Positions 1 to 8,437 of a stretch of DNA of 64,000 nucleotides are shown here, piece after piece. The position numbers and the translations under genes are program-made. Numbering within the stretch: the stretch's first letter is position 1; each line of letters opens with the position of its first letter. The notes under the pieces are model-generated. The model saw only the letters and a list, made by a program, of their open reading frames with translations. It made no database searches and was not told the origin of the DNA. This DNA comes from JAICMB01 sp035295125 (GTDB lineage Bacteria > Acidobacteriota > Terriglobia > Bryobacterales > Bryobacteraceae): contig DATGJP010000016.1 in assembly GCA_035295125.1 (NCBI GenBank), positions 1 through 64,000 of the forward strand, read 5' to 3'.

Positions 1-60
1 ATGGCGGCGTAGCAGCTTGGCCTTCTCCTCGGCACTCCAGCGTCGGTATTCCTTCTTCAC
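1..60 (-). CDS. Transposase-like N-terminus (partial, runs off left edge)
   Basis: On the minus strand a GTG at 60-58 opens a frame of 20 codons that leaves the window. The peptide has a basic start followed by RRWSAEEKAKLL, which resembles the N-terminal helix-turn-helix of IS3/IS66-type transposase subunits. A GGAG lies 8 nt before the GTG, so the start is plausible. Only the first 20 residues are visible, so the family and whether the element is intact cannot be decided. An unrelated short DNA-binding protein is the main alternative. Confidence 0.45.
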   Translation of the reverse strand, partial: MKKEYRRWSAEEKAKLLRRH

Positions 61-282
61 GTGTCTCGCTCCAAATTCTCCTCTTCGGCGAGACTGCGAA
101 TCCTTTGAGGCTATTCCTCAGTTTTCAGCTGAAGCAGAACATGCGAAGCGCGTGTTCCAAGTTGCGCTCTATCGCTCAGTTGGCGTATTACCCGAGCCGG
201 AATCGACCCACGATTTCTTCTGACGAACCAAGATGTCCAGTTTGTAAGACGTGGACGTTACAATTTGCGGCAACATAGTTTC

Positions 283-1578
283 ATGCTCAACCTCAGCCGC
301 CCGCAGTCCATCGATGCCAGCCTTGAGCAAATGTACGAGTATCTGATCGGGATGCTGGAGCCGCTGGCAGGCTATCCTCTGAAACTGCAGCGTGGGGCGC
401 GTGGATCATCGCCGGCACACCCCAAGCGGGAATCGGATGGCTCCATCCATTACCCGTTGCCGGCGGCGAAGGACCGGGCCACCCATTGGAGACTGGTGGT
501 GCCCCCGGACGGGGCGAGCGACCGTCAGTGTACGCGGATTGTGACTCGTTTCATGACCATGTGTATTCGAATCACGAAGGAGATCCGGCAGGTTTCCGAT
601 ATCAAAGACATACTGGTGCGGAACAGCGCCTTCCTATGGGATGATCTCGTCCTGTCGCTCACTCACACCGGCGGACAGAAGTTCAACGCCGTGGAACTGA
701 TCGCGGCACTGCGGTCCAGCCTGCTGTTCCGCTATGAAGAAAGATCGGTGCGGCTGGGCGTCCTGATGACATGGAACTGGCACTCCACCGGGCAGGTGCT
801 CGCCCAAGCGGGATGCCGTGTGTTGAACTCCAAAAGACCCGAAGACATCGATCACGCGCTCCGCGAAAGTAAGGCGTTGAACTGGCTGGCCGACGGCGTG
901 AACAGTCTGCTGCTCGTAAATCCCAAGGGCAAGATCACCGGCTGGTTCTCGGTTTCCGCCCTGCGCAACGTCGATCCGACACCCGAGTGGTCCATGGTCC
1001 CGCGACGCTATCATCACCTTCACTTGCTTCTCGTTGGGAGGGATGTAATCTGCACCACGACGCAGACCGGTGAGCTCTACCTGTTTCGGAAGAATTCGGT
1101 GATGAAATGGACTCACGAGGGTTGGCGCAGGGTTTCCGGAAGCGGGATCGACAACGCGCTGCGCCGGCATCTCCCGGAGGAAGCCGCTTCCGTGCTTACA
1201 GACGTCGCGGTTGAGATGTCGCTGCGCAAACGCGGCGGGCTCATCGCGGTGGTTCCGGATCCGGCGGAGATTTCGGAGGGGGCCTCGCCTGGCCTCCGGT
1301 CGTATTTTCGTGAAGATCCGCTGCTCGAAATCACGCGCGGGGACTATCCTTTAATTCTGCGCATGGCCTCGCTCGATGGCTGTCTTATCGTGGACTCGAA
1401 TGGCGCGGTGCGGAACGCAGGCGTCATTCTGAAGATCTCGGACGCTCATACCGGGGCCGGCGAAGGAGCGCGCAGTGCGGCGGCGAGTTATGCCAGCACG
1501 CATGGATTGGCGATCCAGATCAGCCAGGATGGGCCGTTGTCGGTTTACGAAAACGGGGTGTTGACCCGTTTTGCTTAG
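283..1578 (+). CDS. DAC (diadenylate cyclase)-like domain protein, degenerate active site
   Basis: The 431-residue protein has no signal peptide. Its N-terminal 250 residues are not recognised. The C-terminal 120 residues follow the DisA_N/DAC pattern: a GGLIAVVP strand, then MASLDGCLIVD (DGC at about 365-367), then GEGARSAAASYA (about 393-404), then a closing ISQDGPLSVY strand. Canonical c-di-AMP synthases use DGA and a GTRHRAA-type motif; here the Ala is Cys and the His is Ser. The DAC fold is likely but synthesis of c-di-AMP is doubtful, and a nucleotide sensor is the alternative. The ATG at 283 is chosen over a TTG at 265, with no clear ribosome site for either. Its stop overlaps the convergent SDR gene by 4 nt. 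Confidence 0.6.
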   Translation: MLNLSRPQSIDASLEQMYEYLIGMLEPLAGYPLKLQRGARGSSPAHPKRESDGSIHYPLPAAKDRATHWRLVVPPDGASDRQCTRIVTRFMTMCIRITKEIRQVSDIKDILVRNSAFLWDDLVLSLTHTGGQKFNAVELIAALRSSLLFRYEERSVRLGVLMTWNWHSTGQVLAQAGCRVLNSKRPEDIDHALRESKALNWLADGVNSLLLVNPKGKITGWFSVSALRNVDPTPEWSMVPRRYHHLHLLLVGRDVICTTTQTGELYLFRKNSVMKWTHEGWRRVSGSGIDNALRRHLPEEAASVLTDVAVEMSLRKRGGLIAVVPDPAEISEGASPGLRSYFREDPLLEITRGDYPLILRMASLDGCLIVDSNGAVRNAGVILKISDAHTGAGEGARSAAASYASTHGLAIQISQDGPLSVYENGVLTRFA

Positions 1579-2330
1579 ACCATGTACATGCCCCCATTGA
1601 TTTCGATCGTCTGGCCGTGGATGTAGCGCGAAGCATCGGAACAGAGGAAGAGAATCGCGTCGGCGATCTCCTCATTTGTGCCGAGGCGTCCGGCCGGCGT
1701 CGCATTCACCATTCCATCCAGAATCTGGCGGTTCGAAAACACCTCGTGGAAATGGTTATCGACGGTCCCGGGGCTCACGGCGTTGACGCGAATGCCGTGC
1801 GGCGCGAGCTCCTTCGCGAGTCCCTTGGTCATGGTCGACACCGCGGCCTTTGCGGCGGAGTAGAGCGTTGCCCCCAAACCGCCTCCATTTCGCGCCGCGA
1901 TCGAACTGACATTCACGATGACGCCGCTCTTCTTCGCGATCATGTACGGAGCAACCGACTGGGTGATGCGCCACACGCTTTTGACGTTGAGGTTCATGAC
2001 CTTGTCGAATAGTGCGTCGCTTGCTTCCAACAGCCGCGCCCGTTCCACCAATGACCCGGCATTATTGATCAGAATGTCGACCTCGGGTGCGGTTTTTTGT
2101 AACTCGGTCACGAAATCCTGAATGCCTTCGGCGGTTGCGAGATCACCCGCGAGGATATCGGCCTCGGCTCCCGCGCCCTGAACCAGCGCGGCGGTCTGCT
2201 CCGCGCCTTCCCTATATCCGGCGTAATGCACGACTACACGTGCTACGCCCGCCCGTGCCAGAGCGATTGCCGTCGCCGCGCCGATCCCGCGCGAGGCGCC
2301 GGTCACCAACACCGTCATTCCCTGGATCAT
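1575..2330 (-). CDS. Short-chain dehydrogenase/reductase (SDR), FabG-like
   Basis: A classical SDR of about 251 residues, the usual family length. It shows the Rossmann cofactor motif TGASRGIG near residue 12, the structural NNAG motif, a catalytic Ser in NVSSIAARNG, and the YSAAK active-site pair (Tyr and Lys spaced by three). A proline-glycine loop (VSPGTV) follows, then a C-terminal GGMYMV. Classical SDRs of this type reduce or oxidise keto/hydroxy groups with NAD(P)H in the cytoplasm, often 3-oxoacyl-ACP, but the substrate cannot be read from the sequence. The ATG at 2330 is preferred to an upstream TTG at 2333. It is a single gene convergent with the DAC-like gene. Confidence 0.85.
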   Translation of the reverse strand: MIQGMTVLVTGASRGIGAATAIALARAGVARVVVHYAGYREGAEQTAALVQGAGAEADILAGDLATAEGIQDFVTELQKTAPEVDILINNAGSLVERARLLEASDALFDKVMNLNVKSVWRITQSVAPYMIAKKSGVIVNVSSIAARNGGGLGATLYSAAKAAVSTMTKGLAKELAPHGIRVNAVSPGTVDNHFHEVFSNRQILDGMVNATPAGRLGTNEEIADAILFLCSDASRYIHGQTIEINGGMYMV

Positions 2331-2549
2331 CAAAACACCATTCTAAGCGCCAACTAATAGAGTGAGGTTCTCCTAATTCACGTTTTTTGGGCAACCGGGG
2401 TGATATTGAGTCTCGCGTGTGCATTGATCCGGCTCTGTCCAATTGCCCGAACGATCCGGATTGTGGGAAGCGTCACGACAAAAACTCGGCGGCGGGAGCG
2501 TGAAATGGACTATACTCTTTCCGTTGCAGGTGTCCTTGGAGGGAGCCGA

Positions 2550-3671
2550 ATGAAACTGTTTCGAGTTGTGGCCTGTGTCACTGTCCTCGTGGGCGGCGCG
2601 ATCTGCTTTGCCGAACCCAAGACCGAAATCGGAGAGATCAACGGAGCCAAGTTCCGAATCGACGTGCCGGACAACTGGAACGGCGGCTTAGTGCTCTACT
2701 GCCATGGCTACAGCCCGGTTCCCGGCGTGTTTAAGGAAGGCAAGCTTCCTCCGACGTTCGCGGTGTTCACGGATCAGGGATACGCGCTGGCACAGTCCGG
2801 CTACGCCGCGGGCGGCTGGGCCGTGCAGGAGGCCGTGACCGACACTGAGAACCTGCGGCGCTACTTCTTGGGCAAGTACGGAAAGCCGAAGGAGACCTAT
2901 GTCACAGGCCACTCGATGGGTGGTTTTCTGACCATGCTGATGATCGAGCAGTATCCGAGCAACTACGACGGCGGTTTAGCGCTTTGTGGCCCTCTGGCTC
3001 CTGCCACTTACTTCATGGGGCGCGGTGCTTTCGACCTGCGCGTGGTGTTCGACTACTTCTTCCCGGGTGCGCTGCCGCCTCCCAACAAAGTGGATGCGAA
3101 TTATCAGAGCAACAAGGAGGCGCAGGAAAAACTGACAGCGCTATTGGACGCAAACCCCGAGAAGTCCGCAGCGTTACGTCGTTATTCCGGGGCCAAGAAC
3201 AATAAGGACCTCGGCTTCACATTGTCCTTTGTCACGTACATGCTGAAGGAGCTACAAGCGCGGACGGGCGGAAATCCATTCGACAATCGCGGGATCATCT
3301 ACGAAGGCGTTGATGACTACAATGCGCTGAACGACGGTGTGAAGCGCTACGCCGGGGATGAAAAGGCGGCTGAGTATGTTCGCACGTGGTACACACCGAC
3401 CGGCCGGCTGGAGCGTCCTCTGCTGGCGATACATACCACCTACGACCAGTTGGTTCCGGTTCGGATTCCGGACATGTATCCGCAGATCGTCGATCGCGCG
3501 GGTTCAACGAGCATGTTTGTGCAGCAATATGTCAAACACGATGGCCACTGCGCCATTCTTCCGGCGGAGATCCAGCGCGGGTTTTCGGAATTGCGGGAGT
3601 GGAAATCGAGCGGTGTAAGGCCGCCGTTCGGCCTCAATCACGAAACCGGCGAGTCGGCCCAGAACCAGTAA
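2550..3671 (+). CDS. Secreted alpha/beta hydrolase
   Basis: The start at 2550 follows a TTGGAGGGAG ribosome site and gives an N-terminal signal peptide (MKLFRVVACVTVLVGGAICFA), so the enzyme is probably exported. The mature part has an oxyanion-region CHGYSPVPG, then the nucleophile elbow GHSMGG with the catalytic Ser, an Asp in a TTYDQLVP strand late in the protein, and a KHDGHCA segment that can supply the His. Overall length (373 residues) fits an alpha/beta hydrolase with a helical lid inserted between the elbow and the Asp. The substrate is unknown. It is a monocistronic gene, and its stop lies 4 nt from the stop of the convergent GGDEF gene. Confidence 0.75.
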   Translation: MKLFRVVACVTVLVGGAICFAEPKTEIGEINGAKFRIDVPDNWNGGLVLYCHGYSPVPGVFKEGKLPPTFAVFTDQGYALAQSGYAAGGWAVQEAVTDTENLRRYFLGKYGKPKETYVTGHSMGGFLTMLMIEQYPSNYDGGLALCGPLAPATYFMGRGAFDLRVVFDYFFPGALPPPNKVDANYQSNKEAQEKLTALLDANPEKSAALRRYSGAKNNKDLGFTLSFVTYMLKELQARTGGNPFDNRGIIYEGVDDYNALNDGVKRYAGDEKAAEYVRTWYTPTGRLERPLLAIHTTYDQLVPVRIPDMYPQIVDRAGSTSMFVQQYVKHDGHCAILPAEIQRGFSELREWKSSGVRPPFGLNHETGESAQNQ

Positions 3672-3675
3672 CCAC

Positions 3676-4725
3676 CTACACGGCGGCGTGGGTTTGAGGT
3701 GCTAGTTTAGTCCGCGTGGAGGCTTTCTGCTTATACATTGCGGAGTCGGCGCGACCGATCAGATGTGCGACGGTTTCTTTCTCAGTCCAGGCGGCGAGAC
3801 CGGTTGCCGCTGTAATTTTGACCTTTCGCGGGGTGGCACAACCTGCCTTAATCGTGTATTCACCGAAGACCCAGTCCTGCATGCGGCCGAGGTGACCGGC
3901 CGCCAGTTCGAGTTTGCAGTCGAGAATGGCGAGGAACTCATCGCCACCCCACCGTCCCACAGAGCCAATGGACCGAATAAAGGTCTTCAGTTCGGCGGCG
4001 AAGAGCTTGAGCAGTTCGTCTCCGGCGAGGTGGCCGTACTGGTCGTTTACCGTCTTGAGCCCGTTCAGGTCGAGCATAATAACGCTGAAGGGCTTCTTTC
4101 GCGCGATCCGTTGTTCCAATTCAGATTCCAGGCTGCGCCGATTATCGAGGCCCGTGAGGGTGTCGCGTAATGCGAGCCTCTCGTATTCCTCGAGCTTGGT
4201 CTGGTACGTGGTTAATTCGGTTCGCATCTGGGCCACGGCTTCACGGCTGTCTCGCGCCATCTTGTCGACACAGGTTTTCAATTCGACCGCGCTTTGGACC
4301 AGGGACGACTTGATATTGGTCAGGTCATCGAGATTAGCGATGGCCTGCAAACGTCCGCTAAAGGTGTTGAACTGCTGCGTGTAGCGCTGATCGCGTTCGC
4401 CGACACTTTCGGCGGTTCGCGCGGCGATCAGCATGATTTCCTTGACCTCGGATGCCTTCTGGCGCGAATACTCGGCGGCCATGTCACCCCAGTTCTGGAG
4501 TTCCTCGAGTACTCTGCGCTGGGTGTCCGCTACTTGGGCCGGCGTTGGTTCCGTTGAAACCTTCTCGACCAGGTGAAAAAGACTGTCCTGCATGTTGTGT
4601 CCCACCTGCGGGCAAGCTTTCACTCCAAAAGCTCCGGTGGCAGCCAAGGCGGAGCGGTAAGCATCGAGGGCCAGGTTCAGCAATTCCCGCTGATCGGACT
4701 CAATATACTTCTTCAGGGAGATCAC
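3676..4725 (-). CDS. GGDEF diguanylate cyclase
   Basis: The 349-residue cytoplasmic protein has an N-terminal helical region of about 185 residues, which is probably a coiled coil/sensor, followed by a GGDEF domain. The domain start LALRDTLTGLDNRRSLE and the active-site loop GRWGGDEFLAIL are intact. An RxxD inhibitory site is not obvious before the loop. The expected activity is synthesis of cyclic di-GMP from two GTP. There are no transmembrane segments and no EAL domain. The start is a GTG at 4725 with a weak ribosome site. The gene is divergent from the Ser/Thr kinase gene, with 128 nt between them. Confidence 0.9.
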   Translation of the reverse strand: MISLKKYIESDQRELLNLALDAYRSALAATGAFGVKACPQVGHNMQDSLFHLVEKVSTEPTPAQVADTQRRVLEELQNWGDMAAEYSRQKASEVKEIMLIAARTAESVGERDQRYTQQFNTFSGRLQAIANLDDLTNIKSSLVQSAVELKTCVDKMARDSREAVAQMRTELTTYQTKLEEYERLALRDTLTGLDNRRSLESELEQRIARKKPFSVIMLDLNGLKTVNDQYGHLAGDELLKLFAAELKTFIRSIGSVGRWGGDEFLAILDCKLELAAGHLGRMQDWVFGEYTIKAGCATPRKVKITAATGLAAWTEKETVAHLIGRADSAMYKQKASTRTKLAPQTHAAV

Positions 4726-4853
4726 TAAGAGATATATCGGCTTACGAACGTCACCTCGTTATAAGAGATTTGCCCCATGCGAGACGATCTCGGTCAGGCT
4801 AAACTAGACTGTTGTAATCCAGCGTACTCAAGTTTGCCTGCCGAGTTGAAGTA

Positions 4854-6542
4854 ATGTTGTACGACCGTACGGACCGTGCCAAAAAGATTATGGCTGAGGT
4901 GCGAGAACATGATCCCGCGCTTCGCGAATCGCTTGTTCGGGAAGCGGCCGGCTCAGATGCTGAATTGGAGAGACACGCCCTCGCATTGTTGCGGGCCGCA
5001 ACGGAAAACACCGCAGTCCTGGAACCGTCCGGCGCCGGCTCGTTCGGGATCGCACCCGGCGCGCTGCTGAAAGACCGCTATCTGATCATCCGCGAGTTGA
5101 GCCGCGGCGGCTTCGGTGTGGTCTACCTGGCTCACGACCAACAACTGCACGGCAAGCCCGTCGTAGTCAAGCTGCAACTGGAGACTTTGGGCGACGATCC
5201 GTGGTTCGAGCGGAAATTCACAGAAGAGATCCGTGCCTTAGCGCTGATCGACCATCCTGGAGTGGTTGGGGCGCTCGACAGCGGGAAGACGTCCGAGGGA
5301 CGGCCGTTCTTAGTGATGCAGTACGTTCAGGGCCGGTCTTTGCGTAGCGTCATGACACCGGAAGGGATGCCGCTCGACCGGGTGGCGAACATCGTCCAAC
5401 AAGCCGGACAAGCCTTGACAGCCGCGCACGAAAAGCGAGTTTGGCACCGCGATCTGAAACCCGAGAACATCATGCTGCAATCCCTCTCCGGCGGCGAGCA
5501 CGTCCGGCTGATCGACTTCGGCATTGCAACCATCGCGGACATGCATGCTTCCCAACTTCGCGCCGTTACGCGGATCGCGGGGAGCATCGGGTACATGGCC
5601 CCTGAGCAGGTGGAAGGGCATCCCTCCGCGGCGACCGACATTTACGCCTTCGGCGTGATCGCGTACGAGATGGTGACCGGGCGCAAACCGTTCGTTCCGG
5701 AGGACATGATCCAACTCGCCATCCTGCAGCGCGCGGGCGTTCGAATCAAGCCGTCGGACTTAAGGCCGGGACTTTCCCAGAAGGCTCAAACCCTGATTTT
5801 ACAGGCTCTCTCGTACAACCCCAAGGAACGCCCGGCCAGTGCGGCGGAATTCGGAGAACAGCTTGCGGCCGCAATCCTCGCGGGGCCGAGCGAATCCACC
5901 GGCAGCGCGCATACGATTCCGGGGAGACGCAAGCTGGCCGTTGGACTCGCGGCCGTCATCGTTACCGCGTTGCTGGGGACCGGTGCGTGGCTTCTTCATG
6001 GGCGCTCTCCAGCCAGTCCAGAAAAATCTCCAACGGCGACGGTTCAACCACGCCAAAGCGTCGTGCAGACTCCAGAACGTGACAAGCTCGCCGTCGAGTT
6101 GGAGTTCTGGAATTCCATCAAGACCGAGAATCGTCCCGATTTATACCGCGAATACCTCCAGCGATATCCTCAGGGCCAGTTCGCCGCTATCGCCCGCATC
6201 AAACTGGATCAATTCGCGACAAAACCTGCGTCTAGCCAAGCCCGGCTTCCTGCTCCGCGTGCGAGCCTCAGTCTCGACGAGTACAACGGTCCACTGCGTG
6301 GAGAGTTGACCTGGTCAGGCCGGCTCGCGGCTCACGAGACGCTGATCGTGCAGGGTGGACAAGCGGGAACGGGCGGTGTGCATGGAGACCTTCCCCGGGT
6401 ACCGGTGGAAATTCAAATCCCTCCCGGTATGGCCGTGATCGAGGCGCCATCGGAGCGGAATCACTGGGACAGGCTGGAGATCCGGAACGACACCGGCGGC
6501 GATATAAAGACGATTGCAATCGGTTGGAGACTGAAGCAATAA
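4854..6542 (+). CDS. Transmembrane Ser/Thr protein kinase (PknB type)
   Basis: The 562-residue protein starts with a helical leader (res. 1-55) typical of acidobacterial kinases. The kinase domain (about 75-340) has glycine loop SRGGFGVV at 83-90, Lys106, catalytic HRD at 198-200 with Asn205, DFG at 221-223 and APE at 249-251, so it should be active. A single membrane helix spans about 361-381. The outer part contains an FWNSIK...YLQRYPQGQFAA...L segment (about 418-451), a short helical repeat often seen attached to bacterial caspase-like proteins, and then a beta-rich end. The next gene, a caspase-fold protein, begins 1 nt after the stop, so the two are almost surely cotranscribed. Confidence 0.93.
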   Translation: MLYDRTDRAKKIMAEVREHDPALRESLVREAAGSDAELERHALALLRAATENTAVLEPSGAGSFGIAPGALLKDRYLIIRELSRGGFGVVYLAHDQQLHGKPVVVKLQLETLGDDPWFERKFTEEIRALALIDHPGVVGALDSGKTSEGRPFLVMQYVQGRSLRSVMTPEGMPLDRVANIVQQAGQALTAAHEKRVWHRDLKPENIMLQSLSGGEHVRLIDFGIATIADMHASQLRAVTRIAGSIGYMAPEQVEGHPSAATDIYAFGVIAYEMVTGRKPFVPEDMIQLAILQRAGVRIKPSDLRPGLSQKAQTLILQALSYNPKERPASAAEFGEQLAAAILAGPSESTGSAHTIPGRRKLAVGLAAVIVTALLGTGAWLLHGRSPASPEKSPTATVQPRQSVVQTPERDKLAVELEFWNSIKTENRPDLYREYLQRYPQGQFAAIARIKLDQFATKPASSQARLPAPRASLSLDEYNGPLRGELTWSGRLAAHETLIVQGGQAGTGGVHGDLPRVPVEIQIPPGMAVIEAPSERNHWDRLEIRNDTGGDIKTIAIGWRLKQ

Positions 6543-6543
6543 A

Positions 6544-8298
6544 ATGAAGTACTCGGCGCTGTTCATCTGCTTAAGCGGAGCGGTGTGTGCCGTCGCCCAA
6601 TCGGACCCCAGTGGCTCGGGCGGGCTGGACATACGACTGACTCGCGTGACTTTGTCGCGAATCTGTTCCCCCGTATTTACCGGTTACCGTCCCGTGGCAG
6701 AAGCCGAGTTCCTCACAACCGATCCATCGGTTTGTGTTTTGGTGGTCTGGAACGGCGGACACACCGGCGACAAGATCCGCTTCGATTGGCAGAACCCACT
6801 CGGAACCGTGATGCAAACTTACACGGGAACCCACGCGCACGACGACAGCGGAAGTCACGGTTGGTATCGCGTCCTGGATATTGCCGACCACACCCCCGCG
6901 TTCGCTCCGGGAGACTGGCGAGTAAGGATCTACTGGAACGACATGGGGATCGCCGAGGTGCCTTTCCGCATCGTTGTTCCGCCATCAGGTCCAGTGCAGT
7001 GGGCTGGGTCCACGACTTTGCCGGCGGGTACAGTAGGGGTTTCCTATACTTATCAATTCAAATTGCGAGGCGGAGAATCGTCGAATGAATGGTCCGTTTC
7101 GGGATTACCGCTCGGGCTGGCATTGTCCAATCAGGGGATGCTCACCGGAACTCCAAGTCAGCGAGGCACCTATCTGTTTACCGTGACTGCCAGGGATCGT
7201 GCCGGAAACTCAATTTCCCGCAAAATCGCGATCGGAGTTGCGCCATCGTCAGAAGCGCGTCCCGTCGTTCAATCCCTGCAAGTATCCCGGTCGGCCAGTG
7301 GTTGTGCGCAAGGTCCAAACGTGACCGAATTTCACCGAACCCAGCCTGACATCTGGCTGGAGTTTTTGATGAACAAGGAGAACAAGGGCGACGACGAAGA
7401 CATTGAGTGGTTGGATCCAACCGGTGAAATCATCGTTCATTCCACTTACCAGCAGAGAGGCGAAACGGCGGGATGCAATTACTGGCGTTTGGGGCTCTCG
7501 AGGGTGCCGGAAGCACTTCCGGGAACCTGGCGCGTGAGGGTTCGCTTGAACCAGAGTGAAGTGTTCAGCATTCCTTTTCGCGTCACCGGGCCGGAGGTAA
7601 CCACGAGTCCAACGAAACTCCCGGCCCGTTGGGCTCTTCTGATCGGCAACACGAGATACCAGCACCTGCCGGCTATTCCATCGGCTGTTGAAGACGTGGA
7701 CCTGCTTAGTGAAGTACTGCGGACGGACGGGTTCGATGTCACTACAAAGCTGAACCTGAGCGTTGAGGAACTGCGACGAACTGAGCGTGACTTCTTGAGC
7801 AAGGTTCAAAAGGGCGGGGTTGTCGTAGTGTACTTCAGCGGTTACGGAATACATCAGGGTTCTGAGAATTGGCTCACACCGATAGATTTTGACGGTCGCG
7901 ATGCCCGGCCGTTGAGCACCAAAGCTTACTCAGTTCTGCGATTGCGCCAACTGCTCGAGGAGAAAGACGTCAGGCTCAAAATTTTTTTCCTGAATGCGGC
8001 GCGCGCGGTGCCGGGACTCCTGTCCCAAGCCTGGCGAGCGGGTTTAGCGGCTCCTGTTGTGGACAAACACACCGTGCTTTGTTTATCGGAGCCTCCGGGC
8101 CGCACAGAAGACGTGACACCAACGGAGAAGGCCAGCAGTTTTGCACGCATGCTCGCTGACGTCCTTCAACGCCATAACGTGGGCCTGAAGGACTTACTTA
8201 CGGTCGAACTGCCGAAAACTGCCGAGGCGATGGGCACGTCTGCAGAACGGCCTTCGACTTTTTTGCAGGATCCCGAAGACTTCAACTTCAGGCGTTAG
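6544..8298 (+). CDS. Secreted pseudo-caspase (C14 fold) with Ig-like domain
   Basis: The 584-residue protein has a signal peptide (SALFICLSGAVCAVAQ). Two related beta-sandwich units (about 25-145 and 250-350, each ending in W-R-V-R-x-x and PFRI/PFRV) flank a putative Ig (He_PIG) domain (about 150-233). The C-terminal region from about 360 is a caspase/metacaspase p20 fold: WALLIGNTRYQ, DVDLLSEVLRTDGFDV, VVVVYFSGYG, and a KIFFLNAARAV strand. The usual catalytic SGHG is SGYG (Tyr434) and the usual D-A-C-R is NAAR (484-487, Ala486 for Cys). Both dyad residues are therefore lost and proteolysis is unlikely. It probably works as a scaffold or partner of the kinase encoded 1 nt upstream. Confidence 0.85.
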   Translation: MKYSALFICLSGAVCAVAQSDPSGSGGLDIRLTRVTLSRICSPVFTGYRPVAEAEFLTTDPSVCVLVVWNGGHTGDKIRFDWQNPLGTVMQTYTGTHAHDDSGSHGWYRVLDIADHTPAFAPGDWRVRIYWNDMGIAEVPFRIVVPPSGPVQWAGSTTLPAGTVGVSYTYQFKLRGGESSNEWSVSGLPLGLALSNQGMLTGTPSQRGTYLFTVTARDRAGNSISRKIAIGVAPSSEARPVVQSLQVSRSASGCAQGPNVTEFHRTQPDIWLEFLMNKENKGDDEDIEWLDPTGEIIVHSTYQQRGETAGCNYWRLGLSRVPEALPGTWRVRVRLNQSEVFSIPFRVTGPEVTTSPTKLPARWALLIGNTRYQHLPAIPSAVEDVDLLSEVLRTDGFDVTTKLNLSVEELRRTERDFLSKVQKGGVVVVYFSGYGIHQGSENWLTPIDFDGRDARPLSTKAYSVLRLRQLLEEKDVRLKIFFLNAARAVPGLLSQAWRAGLAAPVVDKHTVLCLSEPPGRTEDVTPTEKASSFARMLADVLQRHNVGLKDLLTVELPKTAEAMGTSAERPSTFLQDPEDFNFRR

Positions 8299-8305
8299 CT
8301 CATGT

Positions 8306-8394
8306 TGGTGCTGGAGGTGGGGGTCGAACCCACATGCCCAGTGAAGGGCGCGGGATTTTGAGTCCCGTGCGTCTGCCAGTTCCGCCACTCCAGC
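8306..8394 (-). tRNA. tRNA-Leu (anticodon CAA)
   Basis: Read on the minus strand, the acceptor stem is GCTGGAG (8394-8388) pairing with CTCCAGC (8316-8310), followed by discriminator A and an encoded CCA (8308-8306). The anticodon arm is GGGA-CTCAAAA-TCCC, and CAA lies at 8360-8358, reading UUG. A long variable arm sits before the T arm (GTGGG-TTCGACC-CCCAC), as expected of a class II leucine tRNA. The D arm contains the usual AACTGGCAGACGC. The gene lies between the pseudo-caspase and the HEAT-repeat gene. Confidence 0.97.
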
Positions 8395-8437
8395 AAGGGA
8401 AGGACTGTCAGCGTCAGTGTAACAGACTCATGTCGAG

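Noticed and set aside
6544..8298. Reading the caspase-fold gene as an active protease
   Set aside because: The positions of the catalytic His and Cys are Tyr434 and Ala486; no nearby substitutes were seen.
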